A DNA stretch of 64,000 bases from Flavobacterium amniphilum (GTDB lineage: Bacteria > Bacteroidota > Bacteroidia > Flavobacteriales > Flavobacteriaceae), in NCBI RefSeq assembly GCF_023634845.1, contig NZ_JAMLJL010000002.1, positions 186,001-250,000 on the forward strand. The letters run 5' to 3'. A program made the position numbers and the translations under genes. This document shows, piece by piece, positions 18,275 to 27,444 of the stretch. Positions within the stretch are counted from its first letter, which is position 1. Each line of letters opens with the position of its first letter. Below the pieces are notes generated by a model. It was not told where the DNA came from. It saw only the letters and a list, made by a program, of their open reading frames with translations, and made no database searches.

Positions 18275-18492
18275 GATGTCAATTGTTATTAATTAGTAAT
18301 AAGGCAACTGGAACGCCAAAACTGAAGAGTAATAAATAACAAATTGCAGATCAGGAAGAGCACTGGCAGAAAACCAATAAGTGCCAAAGATAGGTATAAT
18401 ATATTAATATTGAGTGGTTTTGGGAGATTATTAGACTGCTTGGACCTTTTAGATTGTTAGACTTCTTAGATTTTTAGACCTTTTAGACCAAT
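18275..18492. other. Gap without genes
   Basis: AT-rich upstream region of the RRM gene followed by TTAGACC/TTTTAGA repeats. No gene or clear structure is visible before the inverted-repeat element at 18493. Confidence 0.6.
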
Positions 18493-18629
18493 GCTGCGCA
18501 AAGTCTCCTGACTTTGAGCCAGTCAATTGATACAAATAATTTTAAACTAAAATTTTAAGTTATTATTCTGTAAGTTTCAATTTAATAAAACTGTTTTACA
18601 TTGCTCAAAGTCAGGAGACTTTGCGCAGC
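18493..18629. repeat. Small inverted-repeat element, copy 2 (MITE-like)
   Basis: It has the same inverted arms as the copy at 13659, GCTGCGCAAAGTCTCCTGAC and its complement, with a diverged AT-rich core (137 bp). It lies 9 bp from the stop codon of the HNH nuclease gene and may serve as its terminator or mark the edge of the inserted defence pair. Confidence 0.85.
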
Positions 18630-18638
18630 GGGGGGAAA

Positions 18639-19571
18639 TCATTTAATACTCAACAATTCATCAATAATATCTTTCTTAAATTTAGAGAATGGTCGTTTGT
18701 GAAAATCTTCTTCTTTTATTTCTATTCCGAAAACCATACGGTAGATTTCTTCTTTTGACAAGATATTTCCAAAAGTTTTTATTAGTAGATCAATATAATT
18801 TTCTGAGTACTTATATCTCAAATCTAATAAATCTCTAAGTTCTAAATTTGAATGTTTATCATAGATCTGCTTTAAATTCATCTCATTAAAAAAATTTTCA
18901 ATTTTTATTCTTGAGGAATTATCCGATGTTTCAATTTTCAAATCAACATTGTTATCTATAAAGTTTTTCTTTTTGAATGAAAACCGAAAGTTTTTCTCAT
19001 CATCAGACATACAATAAGGATTCAAATGAGTTTTTAGCTGAAAGTTTTTATTGCTCTTCTTTTTATTACAAGAAGAGCAAGAAGGCACAAGATTATAAAA
19101 ACTCAAGGCTAATAAAGGGTATTTGCTTTTACTGAACCAATGATCGTATTCAGGTCTAGTGACTTTACTATTTTTTGAACCTACCGTTATTATGTAATTT
19201 CTATTGCAATGAATACATGTAAGTTGGTTAAGCAAATCAGCTAAAAAATAATCATTCCCAACAATTCTAGAATAATTTAAAATTCCTTCAATTTCTTTAA
19301 TTTTAAGATGATATTTTGTGTTTTTTGGTCTTTTATCTTTATTTAATTTCAAATAATCTTCAAATTCATTTTGATCAAAATCTAAAATTATCTGATTTAT
19401 CAAATCATTATTAAGCTGAATTAACTCTTCTGGACCAGCAAGGATGATTTTTTTTATTTCATCAGAAGTAACTGTTGTCCCATCATGTTTATTTATTTTT
19501 CCTGTAATCTTATTTTTTATCTCTAAATAAAACTTTTGAGATTTAATATCTGAACTCTTCAATGTCAGCAT
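18639..19571 (-). CDS. HNH endonuclease, Septu PtuB-like
   Basis: The 310-residue product carries an HNH/zinc-ribbon nuclease core: CIHCNRN (first CxxC, about residue 118), PEYDHWFSK (catalytic DH), NLVPSCSSCNKKK (Asn and second CxxC). It lies 13 nt behind an ABC-type ATPase gene, which is the Septu (PtuA/PtuB) arrangement; PtuB-type nucleases cut nucleic acid when released or activated by the ATPase. Both genes are much richer in A+T than the nucleotidyltransferase gene ahead of them, a sign of transfer. Other ATPase-HNH systems, including retron-linked PtuAB, remain possible; no reverse transcriptase is seen. Confidence 0.8.
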   Translation of the reverse strand: MLTLKSSDIKSQKFYLEIKNKITGKINKHDGTTVTSDEIKKIILAGPEELIQLNNDLINQIILDFDQNEFEDYLKLNKDKRPKNTKYHLKIKEIEGILNYSRIVGNDYFLADLLNQLTCIHCNRNYIITVGSKNSKVTRPEYDHWFSKSKYPLLALSFYNLVPSCSSCNKKKSNKNFQLKTHLNPYCMSDDEKNFRFSFKKKNFIDNNVDLKIETSDNSSRIKIENFFNEMNLKQIYDKHSNLELRDLLDLRYKYSENYIDLLIKTFGNILSKEEIYRMVFGIEIKEEDFHKRPFSKFKKDIIDELLSIK

Positions 19572-19584
19572 AATAAATTATTTG

Positions 19585-21882
19585 TTAAGGTTTAGTTTTT
19601 ATTAAATCCAACTCTTCCTGCATTTTATCTATTTTTTTCTGTAGAATATCTGCTCTTGAAAAATCCATAACAACCTCGTTATACATTTCTTTCAACTTAT
19701 ATTTCATCAATGGTTCATCAATTGATTGAATTAAATTATAATGATTTTTAAATGATTTATTACTCTTAATGTCAACAATTTCCTTTGATTTTATTTTCTT
19801 AATTTTATTCTCAATCTTTGTTCTTTTTAAAGAGTCTTTCTCATTACTTAATTCTAAAAGTTGCTCTTTTAAATCTGATAATTTATTTAGCCAAGTAATT
19901 GTACCATTTATTTTTTCTTTTGCATAGTTTCCTATTAATCCATCTCCAATAAAAAAACTATCAGCCAGTAAATCAGTAATATTCGCACCAAAAGTGTTCA
20001 TTTTTTTATAATCTTCAGGCTTCCCATTATTCAAAAATAAAATATTTTGCTTTGGAATATCAGAAAGAATAAATGGTGAATGGGTAATGAAAAGGATATT
20101 AAGATAATGTTCACTTAAATTTATAAGTCTTAAAGAGTCTAATAATTCATTTATAAAACATTTTTGAAAATCGGGGTGGGCATATAATTCTATTTCATCA
20201 AAAATTACATTTATATTTTTATATGATACCAAATCTGTAGCTTTTTGCATTTCATTAGGCAATGAGATATTATCTGGTTGATTTTTTACCGAAGTAATAT
20301 TTCTTATATGATAAATTACTGAATGTAGGCTAAATATTTTCTGTTTTTCTCCTGAACTTAGATTTGAAAAATTATTATCACTGATTTTATCTTCGAAATA
20401 ATAGTTAATTTTAAAAAAAGGTGGTAATGAACAATCTGTACCGAATTTATCAAGATAATCTCTATTAAAATCTTTATTAAGTGATATTTTGTCATATATG
20501 CTAAGTATCTTTTTTTGAGATAATAAATATGAAGTATTTATCCATTCATAAACTTTATCAACCTCTATTAGCTTATCTTCAACATCCTCTCTATCAAAGT
20601 AACAATACATGACAAAAAACAATGTTTGTCTGAATTTCTCTGTCAAATGTGAATTGTCTCTATATAATGTTTTTAAATAACTTTCAAGTATTTTATTATT
20701 TACTATTTTAAATTGGTAAACTCTTTCATTTTCTATTTCTAAAAAATCAAACTCCTCAAAGCATTTCTTATAAGCATTAAATTTTTGATGGAAAGTCATT
20801 TTTTTCAACTTAAGCAACAAATAATCAATTGCATAATTGCGATAAAAGTTATCTACATATTGAGTTGTATCTTCTTCAATTTGAAAAATTTGAAAAATTA
20901 CACCCAATATATTTATCTTTTCTTGTTCACTATTAAGTAACCTTATATCTCTACCATTAATTTCTGTCCATTTAAATTTTAAATAGTCTAATTCAATGCC
21001 TACATACTTAATCATTTTATCTTTCTGAATTGTACGTAATTTTTCTTCTTGCAGAATATTTACTAAAAATCGTGACTCGGCAAGATACTTTTCACTATTA
21101 ATGTCAATATTCCCTTTTTCTCTATAAGGATTAATAACAGCTGGTAATTGATAGCCATCATTCTTATGAAAAACCCCTTTTATCCATTCACCTATTTCAT
21201 TAGTATTAAATCCATAATGAGAATAATTAATTACAACCGAATAAAATAAATTTTCTAATAACTCCTTTACTATAGCTGGTACTTTTTCTTGATTTGATTT
21301 TTTATTTTCCGATTCAACTATTGATACATATGCAGATAAATTATTTTTACCAATTTGTTTTTTTATGTTAACAACAGCACCATTTAATTCAACGCATTGA
21401 ATTATCTTCTCTTCTTCTAAACTATTTTGATAGTAAATCTCAACTTTTAATTCATTTAAATCTGAATTTATACTAGTCTTAAACTTTTTGATATTCTTTT
21501 CGAATTCATTTTTATCTAATTCATCATCCCCTGAATCATATAATTCTTCTGGCTTAAAAAAATTAGGATTCACTATTAATGAAGTTTTGAAAATGCTCGC
21601 TATAAGTAACTCAATTAACGCGCTTTTCCCACTCCCATTTTTCCCAACAATAGCAGAAATATTAATGTTTTCCCCGTAAAAATTTTCCGGAACTGTGGGT
21701 GTATGTTTTATATTTTTTACTTCTATATAATTTTCACTACCAAAACTTTCAATAGGATTATTTTCAGCATCCAGAAAATCATAATCATTATAAAATTTAT
21801 AAATTCTGTTTTCTTCTAAATTCTTTAAAAATTTACGCTTACAGCGATCAAGTGGTCTTATAGCTAATAGTTTAAAACTCAT
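19585..21882 (-). CDS. ABC/AAA-type ATPase, Septu PtuA-like
   Basis: The 765-residue product has Walker A GKNGSGKS (residues 80-87) near the N-terminus, a long insertion, an ABC signature NLSSGEKQK, and Walker [17 protein letters not shown] followed by [11 protein letters not shown]. This is the layout of OLD/SMC-like ATPases that guard toxic nucleases. It is longer than the PtuA proteins I remember, mainly in the middle, and ends in a lysine/glutamate-rich coiled-coil-like tail. The start lies 11 nt after the nucleotidyltransferase stop and the HNH gene follows 13 nt later, so the three genes probably form one transcript. Confidence 0.82.
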   Translation of the reverse strand: MSFKLLAIRPLDRCKRKFLKNLEENRIYKFYNDYDFLDAENNPIESFGSENYIEVKNIKHTPTVPENFYGENINISAIVGKNGSGKSALIELLIASIFKTSLIVNPNFFKPEELYDSGDDELDKNEFEKNIKKFKTSINSDLNELKVEIYYQNSLEEEKIIQCVELNGAVVNIKKQIGKNNLSAYVSIVESENKKSNQEKVPAIVKELLENLFYSVVINYSHYGFNTNEIGEWIKGVFHKNDGYQLPAVINPYREKGNIDINSEKYLAESRFLVNILQEEKLRTIQKDKMIKYVGIELDYLKFKWTEINGRDIRLLNSEQEKINILGVIFQIFQIEEDTTQYVDNFYRNYAIDYLLLKLKKMTFHQKFNAYKKCFEEFDFLEIENERVYQFKIVNNKILESYLKTLYRDNSHLTEKFRQTLFFVMYCYFDREDVEDKLIEVDKVYEWINTSYLLSQKKILSIYDKISLNKDFNRDYLDKFGTDCSLPPFFKINYYFEDKISDNNFSNLSSGEKQKIFSLHSVIYHIRNITSVKNQPDNISLPNEMQKATDLVSYKNINVIFDEIELYAHPDFQKCFINELLDSLRLINLSEHYLNILFITHSPFILSDIPKQNILFLNNGKPEDYKKMNTFGANITDLLADSFFIGDGLIGNYAKEKINGTITWLNKLSDLKEQLLELSNEKDSLKRTKIENKIKKIKSKEIVDIKSNKSFKNHYNLIQSIDEPLMKYKLKEMYNEVVMDFSRADILQKKIDKMQEELDLIKTKP

Positions 21883-21893
21883 TATATTTTCAA

Positions 21894-22646
21894 TTACTTT
21901 AATAAATCCCTAAAAACCCCATCTAACTCCTCGCCCATTTTCTTTCCGGAACGCAAAGAAGAAGCATGCGCCATATTATACGCCAGAGTCTCCTGCAAAT
22001 AATCCGTGATGAGGGATTCCTTCGGATGGAGGTAGCTTTCGTTTTGTTGTGACTTGATTTGCATTAACTCTTTTATCTTTTCCTGTATGGCTGGTGGTGC
22101 TATCGGCAGCAATTCATTGAAATCGACCGGTGGGAAACTGTCGCGGTCCACGATCCACTTGCCGGCGAGTGCCGTTCGCAACGCATAGAAATAGCTTTTG
22201 AGTTTGACTGCATCCTGGGTGCAAACGTCCATGAAATTTTTGGTGGTACCTATGTAGTGGTGCATGCAGGCGATGGGCGAAAAACAATCGGAAGCCACGG
22301 CACGTAATTTTGCCATGGCTTCCGTGTTTTCATAATACACTACCGGACTGTACAGCCATTCCAACAAAGAGGCATTGGATTTTGCCAATTGTTTGACGGA
22401 CTTCCCCAAGTCCCAGCCGGAACCGTCGAGATCATCGGCGGTCATAAACTCGATAACATCAGGCTTGTCCCAAAGTGACAAATAATAATCCAGACCGTGT
22501 TTGTAAATAAACCGTATGTCGTAGTCACTATCTGGAGAGGCAAATCCCCACGCTCTGCTCCCGGACTCTACCGCATACAGTATTTCGACGCTCTTTTCCC
22601 GCTCTGTTTCTTTGAGTTTATCGAGTATGTTTTGCATGTCTTCCAA
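21894..22646 (-). CDS. RlaP/COG3541-type nucleotidyltransferase, second copy
   Basis: The 250-residue product shows [20 protein letters not shown]29-S30 and the metal-binding D41/D43 of the polymerase-beta fold, in the form typical of RNA-ligase-associated RlaP proteins. It is shorter than the paralogue at 10929-11987. Its promoter region carries the shared palindrome at 22766-22784. The ATPase gene follows after 11 nt, so the repair-type nucleotidyltransferase heads the Septu-like operon. Its more GC-rich codons differ clearly from the two genes behind it. Confidence 0.85.
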   Translation of the reverse strand: MEDMQNILDKLKETEREKSVEILYAVESGSRAWGFASPDSDYDIRFIYKHGLDYYLSLWDKPDVIEFMTADDLDGSGWDLGKSVKQLAKSNASLLEWLYSPVVYYENTEAMAKLRAVASDCFSPIACMHHYIGTTKNFMDVCTQDAVKLKSYFYALRTALAGKWIVDRDSFPPVDFNELLPIAPPAIQEKIKELMQIKSQQNESYLHPKESLITDYLQETLAYNMAHASSLRSGKKMGEELDGVFRDLLK

Positions 22647-22744
22647 ATTTAATTAAGTGTATTGTCATTTTAGTACGTATTTATACTGATTTTTTTTAGA
22701 CTTCTTAGATTCTTAGACCTTTTAGATTCTTAGACTCTAACCAG

Positions 22745-22784
22745 GATACAAATTTGGTAAGGGTGTGCGTAATTATTTTGCGCA
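22745..22784 (-). promoter_or_regulatory. RNA-repair palindrome site 2 with -7 box
   Basis: On the minus strand TGCGCAAAATAATTACGCA is followed by 13 nt and TTTG in CAAATTTG, then TATCC. The flank matches site 1 well beyond the palindrome (GGGTG on one side, GATACAAA next to the box). It lies about 100 nt before the start of the second RlaP-type gene. Confidence 0.75.
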
Positions 22785-22879
22785 ATTCATTTTAGATTAT
22801 CAGATTGGACTTCGACAGGCTCAGCCACCGTCGAAAGATTGAAGAATTTCGTAGCGGATAACTCCTGTAATAATTTTTT

Positions 22880-22970
22880 TGTGATAAATTTTTTCATCAC
22901 GGATTTTTTATCACGGATTTGTGATAAATTTTTTGTGATAATTTTTTTTATCACAGATTTTTTATCACAA
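22880..22970. repeat. TGTGATAA/TTATCACA inverted-repeat array (copy 2)
   Basis: GTGATAAATTTTT units face CATCACGG and TTATCACAG/TTATCACAA units, with T-rich spacers. Two units read ATCACGG, so the array is partly degenerate. The rest of the 22647-23203 gap holds site 2, a fragment of the CTTCGACAGGCTCAG dispersed element, TTAGACTTC repeats and CACTAGTTACT repeats. Confidence 0.8.
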
Positions 22971-23203
22971 CTTCTTTTTAGACTTCTTAGATTACTTAGA
23001 CTTCTTAGACTACTTAGACTTTTTAGATTCTAATCACTAATTACTCTTCACTAGTTACTCTTCACTAGTTACTCTTTACTAATCACTAAGTAATAAGAAA
23101 ATTCCTAAATTAAATTTGTTTATCAATTCCAAAACATTATTTTCGTAAAATAATTCCTACGTGGATTAGATTAAATAACAAAAACAAATTAATTACAATC
23201 ATC

Positions 23204-23383
23204 ATGTTAAAAAACATTTTAAAATTAGACGGAGCTCAGGAGCTTTCTAAAGAAATGCAAAAATCAGTTAAGGGTAAAGGCGGCGAGTTAATGGCTTGTC
23301 TTTGTCCTGACGGTCAATTAGTGGTGGCGCACGGCGACAGCTGTGACTTGATCATCAGTCAGTTTTGTGCATTGGATGCGTAA
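23204..23383 (+). CDS. Double-glycine leader peptide (bacteriocin/RiPP-like precursor)
   Basis: This 59-residue frame starts MLKNILKLDGAQELSKEMQK and continues SVKGKGG, a leader of the double-glycine type used by C39-peptidase transporters in Bacteroidota. The presumed core after GG has four Cys (CLC, then two singles) and acidic residues. Upstream sequence is AT-rich with a plausible start context (ATC ATG), and a strong terminator follows at once, so it is a single-gene transcript. No modifying enzyme or transporter lies beside it; a stand-alone C39 peptidase is encoded at 56684-57211. Whether the product is antimicrobial, signalling or structural is unknown. Confidence 0.8.
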   Translation: MLKNILKLDGAQELSKEMQKSVKGKGGELMACLCPDGQLVVAHGDSCDLIISQFCALDA

Positions 23384-23405
23384 CCGCTCCTCATATGCAT
23401 GATAA

Positions 23406-23438
23406 GAATCCCCGATGGCTGGTCGGGGATTTTTTATT
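23406..23438 (+). terminator. Rho-independent terminator
   Basis: AATCCCCGA, a short loop and TCGGGGATTTTTT directly follow the double-glycine peptide gene. Confidence 0.9.
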
Positions 23439-23550
23439 TTACAGCCTAAGCGATTTCAAAAAAAAATTTGAAAGTTGTAGCTTTTTTATTACTTCCCGTT
23501 ATATTTGGGCTATAATTTTTTTGAATGTATCAAATGAAAAAATAGTACCA

Positions 23551-23979
23551 ATGAAAAACTTTTTAAGCAATTCCGACAAACAGGAAATTGTCGGGGCCAT
23601 TATCCAGGCCGAAAAACATACTTCGGGTGAAATACGCGTGCATATTGAAAACGACAACCGGCTGCCTTCTTTTGAAAGAGCACAATCCGTTTTTTTTGAA
23701 TTGGGCATGGATGCCACCCAAAAACGGAACGGCGTTCTTTTTTTCGTCTGTACCAAATCAAAATCACTCAGCATCATTGGTGATGAAGGCATAAACAAGA
23801 AAGTCGATGCCAACTTCTGGGAGGAAACAAAAGATGCCGTGCTTGGAAAATTTAAAATGGGACTGTTCAAACAAGGATTGGTTTTGGGCATCGGAAAGGC
23901 TGCAACCCAATTACAGGAATTTTTCCCGCTTGAAAGAAAGAACAGAAACGAACTGACTAACACTATCTCAACACTATGA
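23551..23979 (+). CDS. TPM-domain protein, cytoplasmic-type
   Basis: The ATG at 23551 (MKNFLSNSDKQEIVGAII, 142 residues) is preferred. The longer frame back to 23365 would run through the terminator of the peptide gene. The sequence is a TPM domain (SGEIRVHIE; RNGVLFFVC; SLSIIGDEGINKKV; GLVLGIGKAATQL) without signal peptide. TPM domains occur beside LemA in many bacteria and have been tied to phosphatase-like or membrane-protein repair roles. The stop overlaps the next TPM gene by 4 nt (ATGA), so the two are coupled. Confidence 0.85.
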   Translation: MKNFLSNSDKQEIVGAIIQAEKHTSGEIRVHIENDNRLPSFERAQSVFFELGMDATQKRNGVLFFVCTKSKSLSIIGDEGINKKVDANFWEETKDAVLGKFKMGLFKQGLVLGIGKAATQLQEFFPLERKNRNELTNTISTL

Positions 23980-24914
23980 TTAAAAAACTACTTTTATTTA
24001 CTTTTCTTTTTTGCAGTGTACTGGTTACGGCCCAACTGAAAATTCCGGAAAGGCCCGGCAAAATTCCTTTCATTATCGACAGTACCTATACCTTAAGTAT
24101 TGACGAACAATCCATTTTAAACAATAAATTAAAAAATTACTGCCTCAGTACGTCCACCGAAATACTGGTGATGCTGATTCCGACGACGAACGGAATCAAT
24201 ATTGAAACCTACGCCAAGGAGCTGGGACAGAAATGGGGCATTGGAAAACGCGGAAAAGACAACGGGATTGTCATGCTGATTGCCAAAAATGACCGCATGA
24301 TGAGCATTCAGAACGGCCATGGAATCGAACCCATACTGAGCAATAAGAAAACCAAACAGATTATTGACGAAATCATCACACCCCATTTTAAAAACGGCGA
24401 TTTCTTTTTAGGGATCAGTGAGGGACTCAATACTATTTTTGACATCCTGAAGAATGAGTTCACCAATGAAAAAAACACAACCGATCTCAGCAATTTCATC
24501 ACGGATATCAATCCGCCTGCAGCTGTCCAGAAGATCGCTAATGAAAATCAGGAAGTTACCGAAGTAGGAGAACCAATCGGTCTGGTTGGCGCCCTCATTA
24601 TCATTTTTATATTTCTTTCGATAGTTGCCGTAATTATCTTTGCCCTAATAAACATAATACGGAACAGAAAAAAACTGTTCTCCGGAAATTATACAATGGG
24701 CGGTTATGGTGTAAGCAATACGGTTTACAATCACGTGCATGTTAACAACAATAACGGTGACCGCTACAGAAGAAGATCGACTTCCTCTTTTTTCAGCGGA
24801 AGCAGCAGTTCGGGAAGTTCAAGCAGTTCAAGTAGTTCAGGAAGCTCGTACAGTTCGGGTAATTCAGGAAGCGGAGGAACCTTTGGCGGCGGCGGTGCAT
24901 CCGGTGGCTGGTAA
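23976..24914 (+). CDS. TPM-domain membrane protein (YgcG-like)
   Basis: The 312-residue product has a signal peptide (residues 1-19), a TPM domain (about 25-165, with LVMLIPTTNG-like strand and GIGKRGKDNGIVMLIAKNDRMMSIQNG), a membrane helix near 205-228, and a serine/glycine-rich tail ending GGGGASGGW. This is the usual YgcG/TPM architecture, with the domain outside the membrane. It overlaps the preceding TPM gene. LemA, the usual partner, is not nearby. Confidence 0.9.
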   Translation: MIKKLLLFTFLFCSVLVTAQLKIPERPGKIPFIIDSTYTLSIDEQSILNNKLKNYCLSTSTEILVMLIPTTNGINIETYAKELGQKWGIGKRGKDNGIVMLIAKNDRMMSIQNGHGIEPILSNKKTKQIIDEIITPHFKNGDFFLGISEGLNTIFDILKNEFTNEKNTTDLSNFITDINPPAAVQKIANENQEVTEVGEPIGLVGALIIIFIFLSIVAVIIFALINIIRNRKKLFSGNYTMGGYGVSNTVYNHVHVNNNNGDRYRRRSTSSFFSGSSSSGSSSSSSSSGSSYSSGNSGSGGTFGGGGASGGW

Positions 24915-24932
24915 ACTTTTCAATTATAAATC

Positions 24933-24965
24933 AAAATCCCCGATGGTTATCGGGGATTTTTTATT
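24933..24965 (+). terminator. Rho-independent terminator
   Basis: AAATCCCCGATGGTTATCGGGGATTTTTT, a perfect 8-bp stem with T run, after the TPM pair. It lies tail to tail with the minus-strand gene ending at 24982. Confidence 0.9.
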
Positions 24966-24981
24966 TCCGGCTACGTAAATT

Positions 24982-26247
24982 TTATAGTCTGATTCTAATT
25001 TTCGGTACAGCCCTGCGGATGGCTCTTTCAACATTACCCGGTGCCCTTCCGACTTCATTCCCGATATTACGGAAAATTTTCACCGCTTCGTGGTTTGGCC
25101 CCGGTCCTCTTGTAAAATCATTCACGGAATTGTTCCAAAGCTTAACCAGATCGTTGTTAGGACCGAATTCAAGATTCATGGCATCCCCAATCGCTTTCAA
25201 GCCTTTGATGATGTCGTTGTTTTCACCAAAACAGCCATTTGGACCTCCTACACCGTACATCAGGCATTTGTCCAGTTCACGTGCTAACAGTTGGCCGCCT
25301 GCACAACCGGCAAAAGTATACGGTTCTCCACCTGATGCCATCGCACACTCAATCATGATCTGGGTTTCGGGATTCAGGTCCAGATTCTGTGTACCATAAC
25401 AAATGGCAGTTCCCATGATGCTCACCTGACCGCTGCGGCTTTGCTGTTCCATACAGGATAAGATTTTGGCCACTTCCCCATCCGTCACCGAACCGGCCAT
25501 GCACAAAGGATAACGGCTGAAATCTTTTCCATAGGTACTGTAACATTCCTGCAATTTTTGGGCAATCTCCCTTTCTTTATCACCACCCAATGCTTCAAAC
25601 AGACAAATCGTTTGTTCTTCGGGTGTTTTTGCATTTTTGACACAATTGTAAATCGCCAGCTCCTTACTCCCTGCCAACTTCTCAATCATACAGTTTCCAA
25701 ACATTTTTTTGTCCAACTTCCCGGCACTATTGAGTGATTGCGCATAACATTCCTGGGCGTTCTGTTCACTCGTACTCATTACATTTCCGTACGGGCGGTT
25801 TACATCGACAATCGCGGTGGGCAAAGGTTTAAAACCGGCATTCGTTTCAATTCCCACATTCGGATTGTACTGCGGCGCTCTGTATACATTCGCATACGGA
25901 TTGGTGGGAAGCGGGCATAAACAACGGCCTACTATCCTTGCTCCCCTGTAACTGTCAATCTCTACTACCCGGTTGTTCCAGTCCATAAAGAACGCATTTA
26001 AATGCGGAGTTGTGGAAGGTATCATCAGGTGCATGAATCCGGAAGGGTCGCGCACCGTCATTCCGCGGTTGGCCGGATTTCCGTCCTGAACCAACATACC
26101 GTCACTGTACAAGGTAAAAGACAAACGTCTAACGTCATCGGTAACCGTCCCGATAGGTTGCTGTCCATAGGTGCCAAGCGTAACCAATGCCACTACAAAA
26201 AGCAGCATTGGTTTACATTTACTTAAATTCAATGTTTTTGTGTTCAT
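24982..26247 (-). CDS. Secreted cysteine-rich protein, unknown
   Basis: The 421-residue product has an N-terminal signal sequence (about residues 12-29). The first 150 residues look beta-rich (RRLSFTLYSDGMLVQDG). The rest holds many spaced Cys in short helical repeats (NAQECYAQS; FGNCMIEKL; IYNCVKNA; KLQECYSTYG; ILSCMEQQ), suggesting a disulfide-braced helical repeat array outside the cytoplasm. The C-terminus is Arg-rich. No family recognised. It is the last of three minus-strand genes (28671 to 24982) that start opposite the response regulator gene. Confidence 0.7.
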   Translation of the reverse strand: MNTKTLNLSKCKPMLLFVVALVTLGTYGQQPIGTVTDDVRRLSFTLYSDGMLVQDGNPANRGMTVRDPSGFMHLMIPSTTPHLNAFFMDWNNRVVEIDSYRGARIVGRCLCPLPTNPYANVYRAPQYNPNVGIETNAGFKPLPTAIVDVNRPYGNVMSTSEQNAQECYAQSLNSAGKLDKKMFGNCMIEKLAGSKELAIYNCVKNAKTPEEQTICLFEALGGDKEREIAQKLQECYSTYGKDFSRYPLCMAGSVTDGEVAKILSCMEQQSRSGQVSIMGTAICYGTQNLDLNPETQIMIECAMASGGEPYTFAGCAGGQLLARELDKCLMYGVGGPNGCFGENNDIIKGLKAIGDAMNLEFGPNNDLVKLWNNSVNDFTRGPGPNHEAVKIFRNIGNEVGRAPGNVERAIRRAVPKIRIRL

Positions 26248-26280
26248 AGCTTATTTGATTTATGTTATAAATAGTACTTT

Positions 26281-27348
26281 TTACCGTTCTTTAAACAATT
26301 TGGGAACATCCGGAATTTGGGACAAATCCAATTCAAGTTGTATGGTTCCGTTATCGGTTTCAACGCCAACGGTAAAGGCTCCGTAACTGATCAGTTTATT
26401 CACGGCTTTTCCATCTATCACTTTAATGGTTTCAACCTCGCTGGGAAATGAAGGATGCAAAAAGAAAGTCACCTCACCGGTGAGCGGATTATCCGGATTG
26501 GTTGACGTTACTTCAATATCAACAACAAACAATTCTTTGTCGTACGAAGTCTCCCTTACCGTTGCAGATACTATCCTTCCGGCGCGCTCGGCTAATCCGC
26601 CAAATTTATCTTTATGTGGGTCATTTTCAGATTTTTCATCGTCCCGAATCTTGATTTGATTCTCTTTGATGGTTTGTGTCACATCCGGGAAAGTAGTGAC
26701 AATAGCATCAAGCTCGGTTTTTGCATTCTGGCTTTCGGTTTCAGCTTTATGCAATTCAGTAGCCTTTACATCTAATTCTTCTTTTGTTTTATTGATTACC
26801 TTAATCAAATCAAGTTTTAATACCCGGTAAAAATGTAATCTGGTCCAGGTATAAACCATCATAAAACCAAGTATGGCAAAGTATAAAATGATAGCTATAG
26901 AAGTATTGGTACCAAAATCACCATTACCTCTATGATCAAAACCCAAAATAGTTGTACCTAATATTTTCCCGATTTCATAAAGCGCCGGAGCAATGTAATT
27001 CAATTGGGTTAACCCAACCCCGACAATTATTTTGGTCAGCCAGTCACTTATCTGTACCAAATTATCGTTATGAGCCACATTAGATTCACTTTCACCCAAG
27101 TTATTGGAATCAATGTGATTGTTCTGTATCATTTTAGGTATTCCAAACAAAAATCCTGTCAAACCTCCCACTCCGTAGAAAGCACCGGCAATCAGTAAAG
27201 CATTACCCAGAGTAAATAAATATGCAGAAGTGTTTTGTGAAATAAATGATAAGAACACGATCAAAAGAATACCCAGCCACAGCATCCCTTTCAGTATCTT
27301 GAATACATCCGGTAGATCGTCCATGGACAATCTGTTAGTAGTTTCCAT
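26281..27348 (-). CDS. Membrane protein with probable C-terminal pYEATS domain
   Basis: The 355-residue product has two membrane helices near the N-terminus (about residues 17-60), two more around 105-170, a coiled-coil-like helix (about 175-225), and a C-terminal beta domain with FFLHPSFPSEVETIKV and SYGAFTVGVETDNGTIQLELDL. That pattern matches, as I remember it, the prokaryotic YEATS (pYEATS) domain, predicted to bind a modified ligand in membrane-linked signalling. The domain call is tentative. It lies between a cysteine-rich secreted protein gene and a coiled-coil/beta-barrel-like protein gene. Confidence 0.7.
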   Translation of the reverse strand: METTNRLSMDDLPDVFKILKGMLWLGILLIVFLSFISQNTSAYLFTLGNALLIAGAFYGVGGLTGFLFGIPKMIQNNHIDSNNLGESESNVAHNDNLVQISDWLTKIIVGVGLTQLNYIAPALYEIGKILGTTILGFDHRGNGDFGTNTSIAIILYFAILGFMMVYTWTRLHFYRVLKLDLIKVINKTKEELDVKATELHKAETESQNAKTELDAIVTTFPDVTQTIKENQIKIRDDEKSENDPHKDKFGGLAERAGRIVSATVRETSYDKELFVVDIEVTSTNPDNPLTGEVTFFLHPSFPSEVETIKVIDGKAVNKLISYGAFTVGVETDNGTIQLELDLSQIPDVPKLFKER

Positions 27349-27444
27349 TTTTCAAAATTTTAAAATTGTTTTTGTAACCTTTAATGAATTTCTTTTCAGA
27401 AACAGTGCTCAATAGCTTTCTTCTTAAAGAGTTTGAAAGTATTG

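Noticed and set aside
23365..23550. N-terminal extension of the first TPM protein
   Set aside because: It would run through the end of the double-glycine peptide gene and its terminator. The ATG at 23551 starts the domain properly.
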